5,793 nucleotides of DNA from Gemmatimonadota bacterium (GCA_003221985.1 QHUQ01000258.1:1-5793); one strand, 5' to 3'; numbered from the stretch's first letter, positions 1 to 5,738 are shown. Numbers and translations are program-made. The notes: generated by a model from the letters alone, not told the origin.

Positions 1-49
1 AGGCGACGAAGACGCGGCGCGGCAAGAACGTCGGACTCTGCCCCGGCCC

Positions 50-134
50 CTTCCTGACCCGCCCTCCAGCCTGCACCCGCAGGTAGCCCACCGCACACTC
101 CTGCTCCGCCCAATGGGCGCCGGGGGTCAGGAAG
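50..134. repeat. Inverted repeat, 11-bp arms, 63-base spacer
   Basis: CTTCCTGACCC (50-60) and GGGTCAGGAAG (124-134) are exact reverse complements. The right arm directly abuts TGATCAGTC (135-143), which is itself the reverse complement of 303-311, so the repeats are interleaved. No transposase or recombinase gene is nearby in the window. Confidence 0.4.
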
Positions 135-226
135 TGATCAGTCGGCGCCCTCGGCTCCATCGAGGTGGCCGGCGGCGCCGTCGAACCGTGCGCCAAAACC
201 GTGTGCTTCTAACCGCACCGGAAGCG

Positions 227-273
227 TCGGTCAGGCCGGTCTGCAAGTGCCCGATTCTACGGAGCCTGACCGA
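227..273. repeat. Inverted repeat, 10-bp arms, 27-base loop
   Basis: TCGGTCAGGC (227-236) pairs exactly with GCCTGACCGA (264-273). It is about 66 bp beyond the stop of the last minus-strand membrane gene, so it could be a transcript 3'-end structure. There is no following T-run and the loop is long, so terminator function is weakly supported. Confidence 0.35.
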
Positions 274-338
274 TGCCGCTGACGCAGGGGTTATTGGCAC
301 TTGACTGATCAGCCAGCCCCGGCGCCCCGTCACGCCGA

Positions 339-773
339 TCATCGACCCTTGAGGGCGACTCCTGCAACGACCATGAGAACGAGAACGCCGGCCAGATACG
401 AGATCGCAGCCAGCCTGCGCCGAAAGGCATCGGGGAAGCCGAGTCTTCTAAGCTTGGAATGGTGGACGACAGTCGCGACGACGAGATCAACGAGCAACAC
501 GCCTCCGACGATGATGGACGTGACCCGGCGTTCAGCAAGGAACAGCAGAACACCGAGCAGGGCCATGAGCCCAAGGTGCCAGCGCGGCTGCCCGGCGTCT
601 GTGACGAAACGCTTCTGGTCAGAGGCGTCAAGTAGATGGATCGTCCGCCGGAAGAGGTAGAAGTAGAGAAGGAGCGGTGGGATCGCTCCGTACATCAAGA
701 CATTGGACAACATCGGCATGCCCCCCGCTGGGAAGCCGTGAAGTGCGTGCTCCGTCGCAGACACTGCGTTCAT
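339..773 (-). CDS. Four-helix membrane protein of unknown function
   Basis: ATG 773-771 to TGA 341-339 gives 144 aa. Helices are visible at about residues 22-40 (SNVLMYGAIPPLLLYFYLF), 67-80 (LGLMALLGVLLFLA), 85-102 (SIIVGGVLLVDLVVATVV) and 122-140 (ISYLAGVLVLMVVAGVAL). The loop after helix 1 is RRTIHLLDASDQKRFV, and a basic segment (HHSKLRRLGFPDAFRRR) precedes helix 4. The frame is open further upstream to about 839, but that part overlaps the preceding gene. ATG 719-717 and ATG 713-711 are alternative starts just before helix 1; a GGGGGG run lies ahead of the latter, and they would reduce the overlap with the preceding gene from 146 bp to about 90 bp. It is the last gene of the minus-strand run. 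Family not recognised. Confidence 0.6.
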   Translation of the reverse strand: MNAVSATEHALHGFPAGGMPMLSNVLMYGAIPPLLLYFYLFRRTIHLLDASDQKRFVTDAGQPRWHLGLMALLGVLLFLAERRVTSIIVGGVLLVDLVVATVVHHSKLRRLGFPDAFRRRLAAISYLAGVLVLMVVAGVALKGR

Positions 774-906
774 AGTCCCAGGCGCCCCCGTGGTCGAGGT
801 AGGTGTCAATGGCGATGAAGCGGCGGACGCGAGGTACAATCACCAGCGCGGCCAGAACCAAGAGCAGTGCTGCCAGCGCGATCACCACGCGCGGCCGCCG
901 CCCCAT
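628..906 (-). CDS. Small single-helix membrane protein with a GGAWDYE-type motif
   Basis: ATG 906-904 to a stop at 628 gives 92 aa. Residues 1-6 are basic (MGRRPR), 7-24 form one strong transmembrane helix, and residues 28-51 include a basic cap and a D-x-Y-L-D-H-G-G-A-W-D-Y-E-R-x-V-C segment. Short hypothetical proteins with a similar CLD-x-GG-x-W-[DN]-[YH]-E-x-x-x-C ending occur in many bacteria, from memory, and are usually about 50-60 residues long. Here some 41 residues follow the Cys, lacking clear character and overlapping the next gene in another frame, so the native end may be earlier and lost to a frame error. The gene begins one base after the previous stop, suggesting translational coupling. 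The domain after the helix would face the periplasm or cell surface. Confidence 0.55.
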   Translation of the reverse strand: MGRRPRVVIALAALLLVLAALVIVPRVRRFIAIDTYLDHGGAWDYERSVCDGARTSRLPSGGHADVVQCLDVRSDPTAPSLLLPLPADDPST

Positions 907-907
907 G

Positions 908-1125
908 TCAGCCGCCTGCGCCAAGTGGGGGTTGAAGTTGGCTCGCCCGCTCATTTTCCGGGACGGGCTCTTGCGGGCGGCTGGGCGTGCTGACGGCGTT
1001 GACCACGATACAAGCTGCCAAGTAGGCGAACGCGGCCCTGCTGATCCATTGAAAGCCCACATCGCGCCAACGATGATCAGGCTTGCGCCAATCTTCGTCT
1101 TCGTGGGGGCGAAGAAGGTCCACAT
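908..1125 (-). pseudogene. Small two-helix membrane protein gene with an internal frameshift
   Basis: From ATG 1125-1123 the frame reads MWTFFAPTKTKIGASLIIVGAMWAFN, a basic/aromatic start followed by a helix, as in small membrane proteins with an F-x-P-T-K-x-K-I opening. That frame then turns into Ser/Pro/Arg noise and runs on into the next gene. The neighbouring frame supplies AAFAYLAACIVVNAVSTP, a second helix, then a Pro/Glu-rich tail ending at TGA 910-908. One added G at the GGG run (plus strand CCC 1036-1038) would join the two as a roughly 72-residue protein. The TGA lies one base from the next ATG (906), a tight operon-like junction that supports the second frame as the true 3' end. 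GAAGGG sits directly against the ATG, closer than a normal ribosome site. Function unknown. Confidence 0.55.
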
Positions 1126-1185
1126 CCCTTCAACGGACAAAACCGTAGTCGAGGCGATGGCAAGAACAGTGCTCGCGCGTAATTC

Positions 1186-1707
1186 TCATTGTCGCACTAT
1201 GGCCTTGATTCCCAACGCGGCAAAACCCCCTCCAACGATGATCGCCTTTGCGCGAAAATAGCCCATGCCGAAGACTTGGACCAGCAGACGCTCTGGATTC
1301 CATAGTCTGGTCCCCAGGGGCACCTCCTGGAAGCGGATGCCCTCTCGGGTCGCACCAAGGAACGCCAGAGCGACTCCCGTCACCGTGAGCACGCTGCCCC
1401 CAACGCGCCGGCCATACTCGGGCCACATCTGCGCATCCGCCAGCCCGATGCAGCCCATCCCGAATGTACCAAGCGCCAGCAATGAGACGAACACGAGATA
1501 CGCGCGCAAGACTCCCTGCCGCCTGGCCTGAAGCCACCCAACCGTCCCTGCCCAAAGCGCCCCCGCGACGAACGCTGCAATGACCGCAGCCCGAGCGATC
1601 TCGCTGCCCCTCCCCTGTTGTCTCGGTCGAAGCCCTCTACACCTCGCTGCGGCGACCCGACAAGACGCATTCCAGCCCGAACCTGGTTCTCGTGGGAGCC
1701 CGGTCAC
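1186..1707 (-). CDS. Four-helix membrane protein of unknown function
   Basis: The C-terminal 140 or so residues are convincing: hydrophobic segments at AAVIAAFVAGALWAGTVGWL, AYLVFVSLLALGTFGMGCIG, VGGSVLTVTGVALAFLGATR and AKAIIVGGGFAALGIKAI, separated by Arg-rich or acidic loops such as ADAQMWPEYGRR and a Trp-Asn-Pro-Glu loop. The protein ends at TGA 1188-1186. The start is uncertain. GTG 1707-1705 is the nearest in-frame candidate and gives 173 aa, but its first 35 or so residues (Arg/Cys/Gly-rich) do not look native. An AGGGGAGGGG run near 1608-1620 lies close to the first helix with no NTG codon in frame after it, so the true 5' end may be damaged here too. The gene follows the large secreted-protein locus by 53 bp and heads a run of small membrane genes. 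I do not recognise the family. Confidence 0.55.
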   Translation of the reverse strand: MTGLPREPGSGWNASCRVAAARCRGLRPRQQGRGSEIARAAVIAAFVAGALWAGTVGWLQARRQGVLRAYLVFVSLLALGTFGMGCIGLADAQMWPEYGRRVGGSVLTVTGVALAFLGATREGIRFQEVPLGTRLWNPERLLVQVFGMGYFRAKAIIVGGGFAALGIKAIVRQ

Positions 1708-1760
1708 ACAGCGCGACGCTCCGACGGCCGCACCCGGGCGGGAACCACTGCCGCCGACCT

Positions 1761-3728
1761 CTACGAGACCGAGACCATCACGTCGGGCGAGTAGTCCGAC
1801 GCGCGGCCGGTGCTCTGGTTGCGCAGGCGCGCCCGGAACGTGTAGGTTCCGGCACCCTGGTTCGGCACGAAGCCGGAGCTTATGGTCGACACACCGTTCT
1901 TCCAGGTCGCCCAATTCTTCCAGCCTGTTGAGCCCGCCGGTTTGAACCGGTAGCGGAGATCGAACACGTAGCCAGAGGGGCGAGTCGAAGCCCAGATGAC
2001 GGTGAAACGGGTGGTCGTGCCGCCCGCTGCGGGCGTGACCTGGGCGGGAACCGCGACGACGCCGGTCGGGAAGGTGGAATCCCCCTTCACGATCGACTTG
2101 TACACGTAGCTGCCGGCCGACACGAAGCGGAAGCTGTAGCGCTTACCGGCGCCGAGCGGCCCAGAATCGAACACCGGCGCGCCGCCGGCTCCGAGCCCGA
2201 ACGCATCCGTCACGCTGTGCGCCTTCTTACCGGCGAACGACCAGTTCGCCGTCCCGCCGAACGCGAGCCCCGCCGTAGGCGGCGAGTAGCCGCTGCCGGA
2301 CACGGAGATATTGGCGGGAACTGGAGTCGCCACGTTCCAGATGCTCGCGGTCGAAGTGAGCACCGTGACCTGGATGTAGCTCGCGCCGTTGATCGTCACG
2401 GAGCCCTTGTTCGACACGCAGGGATCCGGAACCGCCTGGTGGGTAGAGGGGTTGTCGCAACTGGGAACCAAGGTCGTCGTCCCCGCGTCGGTCCTGTAGA
2501 CCTGGGTCGAGTCCACGGTCTGCCCCGCGGTCGGCGTGATCGTGAACACGAGCGTGAGCGGATTGGTCGCGGTCGCAGCCGGTGCGCTGATCTGAATCTG
2601 GACGTTCCCCAACTGGTAGCCGCTGGGGGCCGCGACGCTCGTCCCCGACTGGGTCAGGGAGACGACACCGCCCGAGGTGCCTTCAGGAACGATGACCGAC
2701 GACGTCGTTCCACCGGTGAGGGTCGGGTCGCTGCCGGTGCTCACCGTCGTCACCGTAGTCGTCGATGCCGTGCCCGTCGCCGCCGCAGGCGCCGGATAGC
2801 CGGCCTGCGGCGTCACCGCGTTCGACGGCGAGGAGGCCGCTCCGGTGCCGGCCGCGTTGCTCGCGGCGACAGAGAAGGTGTAGACGGTCCCGTTGGACAA
2901 CCCGCCCACCGTCGCGCGCGCCGTGCTGCCGCCGACGGTCTTTGTGATTCCGCCGGGGCTCGAAGTGACCGTGTACGAGGTGACGGGGCTGCCACCGTCC
3001 GAGTCGGGCGCAAGCCAGCTCACCGCGGCCGAGCCATCACCGGCGGCTGCGACGAGACCGCTTGGTGCTTCCGGGGCCGAGCAGGAGTGGCTCGCGTCGG
3101 ACCAGGGGCTGAGTGCGTCGAGGACAGGGTCGTTGGGCCCGATGTCGAAGTTGTCCGATGTCGAGCCGTTCTTGTCCCACGCCCAGAGGAGTTCACCGGC
3201 AACGCCGGCCCTGAGCTGGGCGCAGAGTTTCCCGGCTACGACATTTGCGCGGTCGTCGAGCGTGCCGCCGACCTGATCGGGGATGACGCCGAGCTCGCCG
3301 ACGATCAGCGGCTTGTCGAGGTCGTTGCACTGCTCGATCCGGCGCTGGAGGCCGTTCCACTGGTCGCCTGGGATCAGATGGTTGTAGTCGTAGTCGTGGT
3401 ACTCGCAGAGGTCGAGGGTGGGGACGCTCATCACGGTCTTGTAGTCGGTGTCCTGCGTGCCGCACTGGCCGCTGCCGATTGTCCCCAGCGAGACGAGGTG
3501 GTTCGGGTCGATCGACTTGATCAGCCCCGAGACGTCGCCCGCGAACGAGGAGAGGATGCTCTCCGCGGTCGACTCGGGGACGGTCGAGCAGTCAGCGCCT
3601 TTGTAGGGCAGGACTTCAGGCTCGTTGACAAGCTGCCAGGCGAGAATCGTCGGGTCATTCTCGTAGCGGGAGACGACCTCGGCAACCCAGTCGCGGTAGG
3701 AGACGGTCCCTGAGGGATCCCTGTGGGT
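1761..3728 (-). CDS. C-terminal segment: GH5-like catalytic half, FN3, beta domain, cupredoxin-like, FN3-like
   Basis: This third frame is readable from about 3728. It opens with RDPSGTVSYRDWVAEVVSRY, then AWQLVNEPEV, where Glu at 3621-3623 is the expected clan GH-A acid/base. HDYDYN follows, then VGELGV, where Glu at 3294-3296 is the expected nucleophile, then LLWAWDKNG. The first in-frame NTG is GTG 3434-3432, which lies inside the barrel and would drop the acid/base, so a 557-aa gene starting there is unlikely to be functional. Counting from 3434: FN3 at about residues 121-210 (2805-3074), a Thr/Ser/Val-rich beta domain at 211-372 with a VPDPCVS motif and an ITVLTS-like end, a cupredoxin-like fold at 374-463, and an FN3-like terminal domain at 464-557 with LRYRFKPAGSTGWKNW. 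The stop is TAG. FN3 and cupredoxin modules suggest cell-surface attachment or spacing. Substrate is not certain; beta-mannan or beta-glucan is the family expectation. Confidence 0.8.
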   Translation of the reverse strand, partial: THRDPSGTVSYRDWVAEVVSRYENDPTILAWQLVNEPEVLPYKGADCSTVPESTAESILSSFAGDVSGLIKSIDPNHLVSLGTIGSGQCGTQDTDYKTVMSVPTLDLCEYHDYDYNHLIPGDQWNGLQRRIEQCNDLDKPLIVGELGVIPDQVGGTLDDRANVVAGKLCAQLRAGVAGELLWAWDKNGSTSDNFDIGPNDPVLDALSPWSDASHSCSAPEAPSGLVAAAGDGSAAVSWLAPDSDGGSPVTSYTVTSSPGGITKTVGGSTARATVGGLSNGTVYTFSVAASNAAGTGAASSPSNAVTPQAGYPAPAAATGTASTTTVTTVSTGSDPTLTGGTTSSVIVPEGTSGGVVSLTQSGTSVAAPSGYQLGNVQIQISAPAATATNPLTLVFTITPTAGQTVDSTQVYRTDAGTTTLVPSCDNPSTHQAVPDPCVSNKGSVTINGASYIQVTVLTSTASIWNVATPVPANISVSGSGYSPPTAGLAFGGTANWSFAGKKAHSVTDAFGLGAGGAPVFDSGPLGAGKRYSFRFVSAGSYVYKSIVKGDSTFPTGVVAVPAQVTPAAGGTTTRFTVIWASTRPSGYVFDLRYRFKPAGSTGWKNWATWKNGVSTISSGFVPNQGAGTYTFRARLRNQSTGRASDYSPDVMVSVS

Positions 3729-3730
3729 GA

Positions 3731-4417
3731 GTCGCGAGCGCCGTTGGTCGTCGCGAGCTGCTGGAAAAACCAGGCCCGCATTGCGTTCTTACCGGGGCCG
3801 ATCGCAGTCAACGAATCGTCGAGGATTGATCCGTCCATCTGGTACCAGCACCAGCCGTTAGAGTTCGCGTTGTAGATGTTGAGGCCGATCGGCCGGTACG
3901 GTTGGCCGTCCAGAAGGAGGCTCGTGCACGAGCGGGTGACGAAACCCTCGGCGCGGTCGCGCACGAAGACGTCCGTCCCATACGGGAAGGCGGCAGGCGT
4001 GTCGTCGGCGACGAGGTCGTCCGCAGCCGACGCGAACGCGACGAAGCGGCCGTCAGCGCTCACCCCCGTGTTGACGAAGCTCTCACCATCCGCCTCGCCG
4101 CCGGTCGCCGTGACGCTCACGAGCTCCGTCGCGCCTGTCAGGCGATCGTGGACGAAGGTGTTGAAGAAGGAGTTCGTCGGCGGCGGGACGACGAACCCGA
4201 AGCCGTACGATCCGAAGACGACGAAGCGGGCGTCCGGCGTCATGACCGGGAAGCCGCTGAAGCTGGTGCCCTCGCCGCCTGTGCTCGACACGCTCACGCG
4301 CTCGGTCGTGCCGGCCTGGCGGTCGCGGACGAACACGTCGTTCCAGCCGTTTCTGTCCCCGGGGACCAGATTGGAGGCCGCCGAGCCGAAGGCGACATAG
4401 CGTCCGTCATAACTCAG
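3731..4417 (-). CDS. Middle segment: PD40 blades 4-6 joined to the N-terminal part of a GH5-like hydrolase
   Basis: This segment continues the protein in a second frame, starting at CTG 4417-4415 (LSYDGRYVAF). Blades 4-6 repeat the D-[GA]-R-[YF]-V-[AV]-F and VF-VRDR pattern down to about 3953. The chain then changes character: SLLLDGQPYRPIGLNIYNA and the following Trp-rich stretch (about 3922-3830) match the N-terminal strand of clan GH-A cellulase/mannanase-type hydrolases as I remember them, followed by AIGPGKNAMRAWFFQQLA. The family match ends at NGARD (3731-3745). The next codons in this frame are Ser/Pro/Arg-rich shadow sequence, open to a stop at 3521. The first listed start in this frame, near 4549, lies in noise, so this is not an independent gene. 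Neither frame has its own ribosome site. Assignment to the hydrolase family is from memory of conserved blocks. Confidence 0.7.
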
Positions 4418-5160
4418 GGCGGCGAAGTGCCGTTGCCGCTGATGACCGGACGCTGGCTCGTGGAGTTCCCCTCGTCGCCTGCCGTAGACTCGCTCACACG
4501 CACCGTGCCCGGTATGCATCCATCGACCGGATTCCCGTTTGAGACGCAACGGTCGCGGACGTAGATCTGCTCGAATCCGTTCGAGACACCGCCGGGCGCG
4601 AAGTTGCGGGCGTGCGACGGGAAGACGACGAAGCGCCCGTCGTCGCTTATCCCAACGGAGAAGCCGCCGCCGCTCGGCCCGGTCCCCTGGTCCTCGGCGC
4701 TCGAGATACTGACGCGCTCGGTCGTCCTGAACAGGCGGTCGCGAAGGAAGACGTCGTTCCTCCCGTTCGTGTCGCCGCCGCCGTCGAGCAGGGTTGTCGC
4801 CTCGGATGTGAAGACGACGTAGCGCCCGTCAGGCGTGATCGCCGGCTCGTAGCTGCGGCCGTCCGCCTGGGCGCCGAGCGTCGAGACGCTCACGATCTCC
4901 GTCGTCCCCGTCTGCCGGTCCCGCACGAAGATGTCAGTGAAGGCGTTCCCGTCGCCCGGCACGAGGTTGCTCGCGTCTGACTCGAAGACCACGTAGCGCC
5001 CGTCCGCGCTCATACCGGGCGACGCGCTCAAGTTGTTTCCGGGCTGGCACGTCGAGGAGAGGCTGACTCGCTCGGTCGTCTTCGCGCCTGCGGGAGTCGC
5101 CCACGCGAGCATGGCGATCGCAGCGATCGCGGCCAGAGTGGCGCGGCTGAGCCCCTGCAA
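4414..5160 (-). CDS. PD40 beta-propeller protein, N-terminal segment with signal peptide
   Basis: This segment starts at TTG 5160-5158 and stops at TGA 4416-4414 (248 aa). Residues 1-26 form a signal peptide: a short Arg-containing start, a hydrophobic core with AAIAAIAMLAW, and a TPAGA|K cleavage site. The mature part holds three PD40 blades, each with a D-G-R-[YF]-V-V-F strand, an S-N-L-V-P-G-D-like turn and a D-[IV]-F-[VL]-R-D-R strand followed by T-T-E-x-V-S. PD40 repeats form TolB-like propellers that usually bind protein or glycan partners; no catalytic site is implied. The reading frame is open up to 5607, but I reject that start because it overlaps a promoter-like -10 and puts the signal peptide about 150 residues inside the protein. 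An ATG at 5164-5162 is one frame off and may be the true start if TTT (5159-5161) carries an extra base. The frame ends abruptly in the middle of a blade. Confidence 0.75.
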   Translation of the reverse strand: MQGLSRATLAAIAAIAMLAWATPAGAKTTERVSLSSTCQPGNNLSASPGMSADGRYVVFESDASNLVPGDGNAFTDIFVRDRQTGTTEIVSVSTLGAQADGRSYEPAITPDGRYVVFTSEATTLLDGGGDTNGRNDVFLRDRLFRTTERVSISSAEDQGTGPSGGGFSVGISDDGRFVVFPSHARNFAPGGVSNGFEQIYVRDRCVSNGNPVDGCIPGTVRVSESTAGDEGNSTSQRPVISGNGTSPP

Positions 5161-5185
5161 ACATGGTACGTCGTCCTCGCTACCA
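5158..5185 (-). promoter_or_regulatory. Ribosome-binding region and disputed start of the large gene
   Basis: On the minus strand GAGGA lies nine bases upstream of ATG (5164-5162) and about 13 bases upstream of the in-frame TTG (5160-5158). The spacing favours the ATG, but that ATG is one frame off the signal peptide. Removing one T from the TTT run would give ATG-TTG-CAG, placing a Met directly before the signal peptide. Confidence 0.45.
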
Positions 5186-5208
5186 CCACTTCCTCTATCG
5201 TTCCCTGG

Positions 5209-5455
5209 GTTCGTGTCGCCGCCAACCAGGTTGCTGGAACAGATCAAATCGGCCGTTGGTGTCGCCTGGAACGAGATTGGTCGCCGCGGAGTTGAAGGCG
5301 ACGAACCTGCCGTCGGCGCGGGTTGCGGAAGCGTTGGGGCTGCCCCCGTTCCCACCGAGGTCAGCAACGCTCGCCCGGAGCGTTTCACCGGGAGCGGCGA
5401 GTGCCGCGGGTATCGAGCGATCAAGAGAGGAAGCGCCGGGGCGCCGAGCCAGCAT
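5209..5455 (-). pseudogene. Remnant of a second PD40 repeat protein
   Basis: In one frame (5237-5389) the sequence reads GETLRASVAD, then ADGRFVAFNSAATNLVPGD and TNGRFDLF, a textbook PD40 blade start. It breaks at 5237, and the adjacent frame immediately continues with SNLVGGDTNPGND (5200-5238), which is the turn of another blade. Two blade turns have thus been brought together with most of one blade lost and a frame change at the join. Upstream, MLARRPG (ATG 5455-5453) and an Ala-rich stretch (PAALAA) could be a decayed signal peptide; another possible start with GGGGGAG ahead of it is ATG 5511-5509 in the neighbouring frame. No stable protein can be read. It may be the collapsed 5' end of a tandem paralogue of the downstream gene, or a misassembled repeat. 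Confidence 0.6.
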
Positions 5456-5460
5456 CGGAG

Positions 5461-5479
5461 GCGGCCCCACCGGGGCCGC
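5461..5479. repeat. Perfect 8-bp inverted repeat with 3-base loop
   Basis: GCGGCCCC (5461-5468), loop ACC, GGGGCCGC (5472-5479). The arms are fully complementary and all G/C. It lies about 120 bases downstream of the candidate promoter, inside the leader/remnant region, so it could act as a transcript hairpin or attenuator. There is no U-run next to it on either strand, so it is not a standard intrinsic terminator. Confidence 0.5.
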
Positions 5480-5602
5480 GTCGCCGCGACCAAGCGTGGT
5501 GCGGGCGGCATGTCTCCCCCAGACTGCGCGGATCCGCCCGGAGCGGCCAGCCTCGCCTCCCCGTGCGTCCCCCGTGTGCCGCCCGGTCCCGCGCTGGAAC
5601 GT

Positions 5603-5632
5603 GGCATAGTGCCGTAGCGCGACGGCTGTCAA
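5603..5632 (-). promoter_or_regulatory. Candidate sigma-70-type promoter
   Basis: A perfect TTGACA (minus strand, 5632-5627) is followed after 18 bases by TATGCC (5608-5603), a weak -10. It sits in the gap after the partial right-edge gene and would transcribe the PD40 remnant and the large secreted-protein locus, with a start near 5597. The -10 overlaps the ATG at 5607, which argues against translation starting there. The poor -10 is the main doubt. Confidence 0.4.
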
Positions 5633-5690
5633 GGCCCCAGGAGAGACAGACAATTAGGCATCCTCCTCCTCTTTCAACGCTTCCAGGCTG

Positions 5691-5729
5691 GCGCGCAGCG
5701 CGCGGTGCAGTGCCCCCCGCGCAGCGCGG
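5691..5729. repeat. Pair of GC-rich hairpin-forming repeats after the right-edge gene
   Basis: Two related palindromic blocks occur, GCGCGCAGCGCGCGG (5691-5705) and CGCGCAGCGCGG (5718-5729), separated by a stretch holding a six-C run (5713-5718). On the minus strand each can fold on a CGCGC/GCGCG-type stem. They follow the stop of the right-edge gene and could reduce readthrough, but no T-tract follows. If the alternative frame ending at 5654 is real, these bases are coding. Confidence 0.3.
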
Positions 5730-5738
5730 CTAGGAGGA

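Larger units (their letters stand above)
1..338. other. No convincing gene; several inverted repeats
   Basis: Open frames here are short, Arg-rich and agree with no neighbour, so I call none. The stretch holds three inverted-repeat pairs: 50-60 with 124-134 (11 bp), 135-143 with 303-311 (9 bp) and 227-236 with 264-273 (10 bp). It lies downstream of the last minus-strand membrane gene, so part of it may serve as a 3' region. I found no tRNA-like fold; one GGTTCGA on the minus strand near 183-189 lacks a matching T-stem. Confidence 0.5.
1761..5160 (-). pseudogene. Secreted PD40 propeller - GH-A glycosidase - FN3 - cupredoxin-like protein, broken over three frames
   Basis: This entry describes the whole locus; its three frame segments are listed separately. 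Read from 5160 downward it encodes a signal peptide, about six PD40 blades, a GH5-like barrel, an FN3 domain, a Val/Thr/Ser-rich beta domain, a cupredoxin-like domain and a final FN3-like domain, ending at TAG (1761-1763). The frame changes near 4414-4425 and near 3728-3733. In both cases one base (mod 3) is missing. No strong promoter or ribosome site is seen inside, and domain content runs across both breaks, so one ancestral gene, or a fusion of two, is likelier than three genes. Repaired length would be about 1130 residues before restoring the lost barrel segment. The expected role is an exported enzyme acting on a beta-linked polysaccharide. Alternatives are sequencing indels in an intact gene, or two neighbouring genes fused by a deletion. 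Confidence 0.7.

Noticed and set aside
3..86. Possible 3' end of a plus-strand gene (RRGKNVGLCPGPF, stop at 84-86)
   Set aside because: Only 27 residues, Arg/Pro-rich with no family likeness; another frame is also open here.
2217..3713. Long plus-strand open frame of 498 codons
   Set aside because: It is Arg-rich, has no recognisable motif and lies antisense to the FN3/cupredoxin/hydrolase coding region; GC-rich genes commonly give such shadows.
3902..4564. Plus-strand open frame of 220 codons
   Set aside because: Antisense shadow of the PD40 blades; repeated Arg/Ala/Asp-Glu patterns mirror the repeats on the other strand.
3950..5090. Regular plus-strand repeats that might suggest a CRISPR or satellite array
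   Set aside because: The periodicity of about 180-200 bp is imperfect and follows PD40 blade codons; there are no short identical repeats with unique spacers.
5113..5131. Tandem GCGATCGC palindromes resembling the cyanobacterial HIP1 motif
   Set aside because: They simply encode the AIAAIA core of the signal peptide; only two copies are seen in the window.
5161..5607. Extending the PD40 gene upstream to ATG 5607
   Set aside because: The start overlaps a promoter-like -10, the added residues are low-complexity, and a clear signal peptide begins at 5160.
5630..5662. Ten-residue leader peptide (ATG next to AGGAGGAGG) before the candidate promoter
   Set aside because: The ribosome site touches the ATG with no spacing, the peptide has no regulatory codon pattern, and it lies upstream of the promoter.
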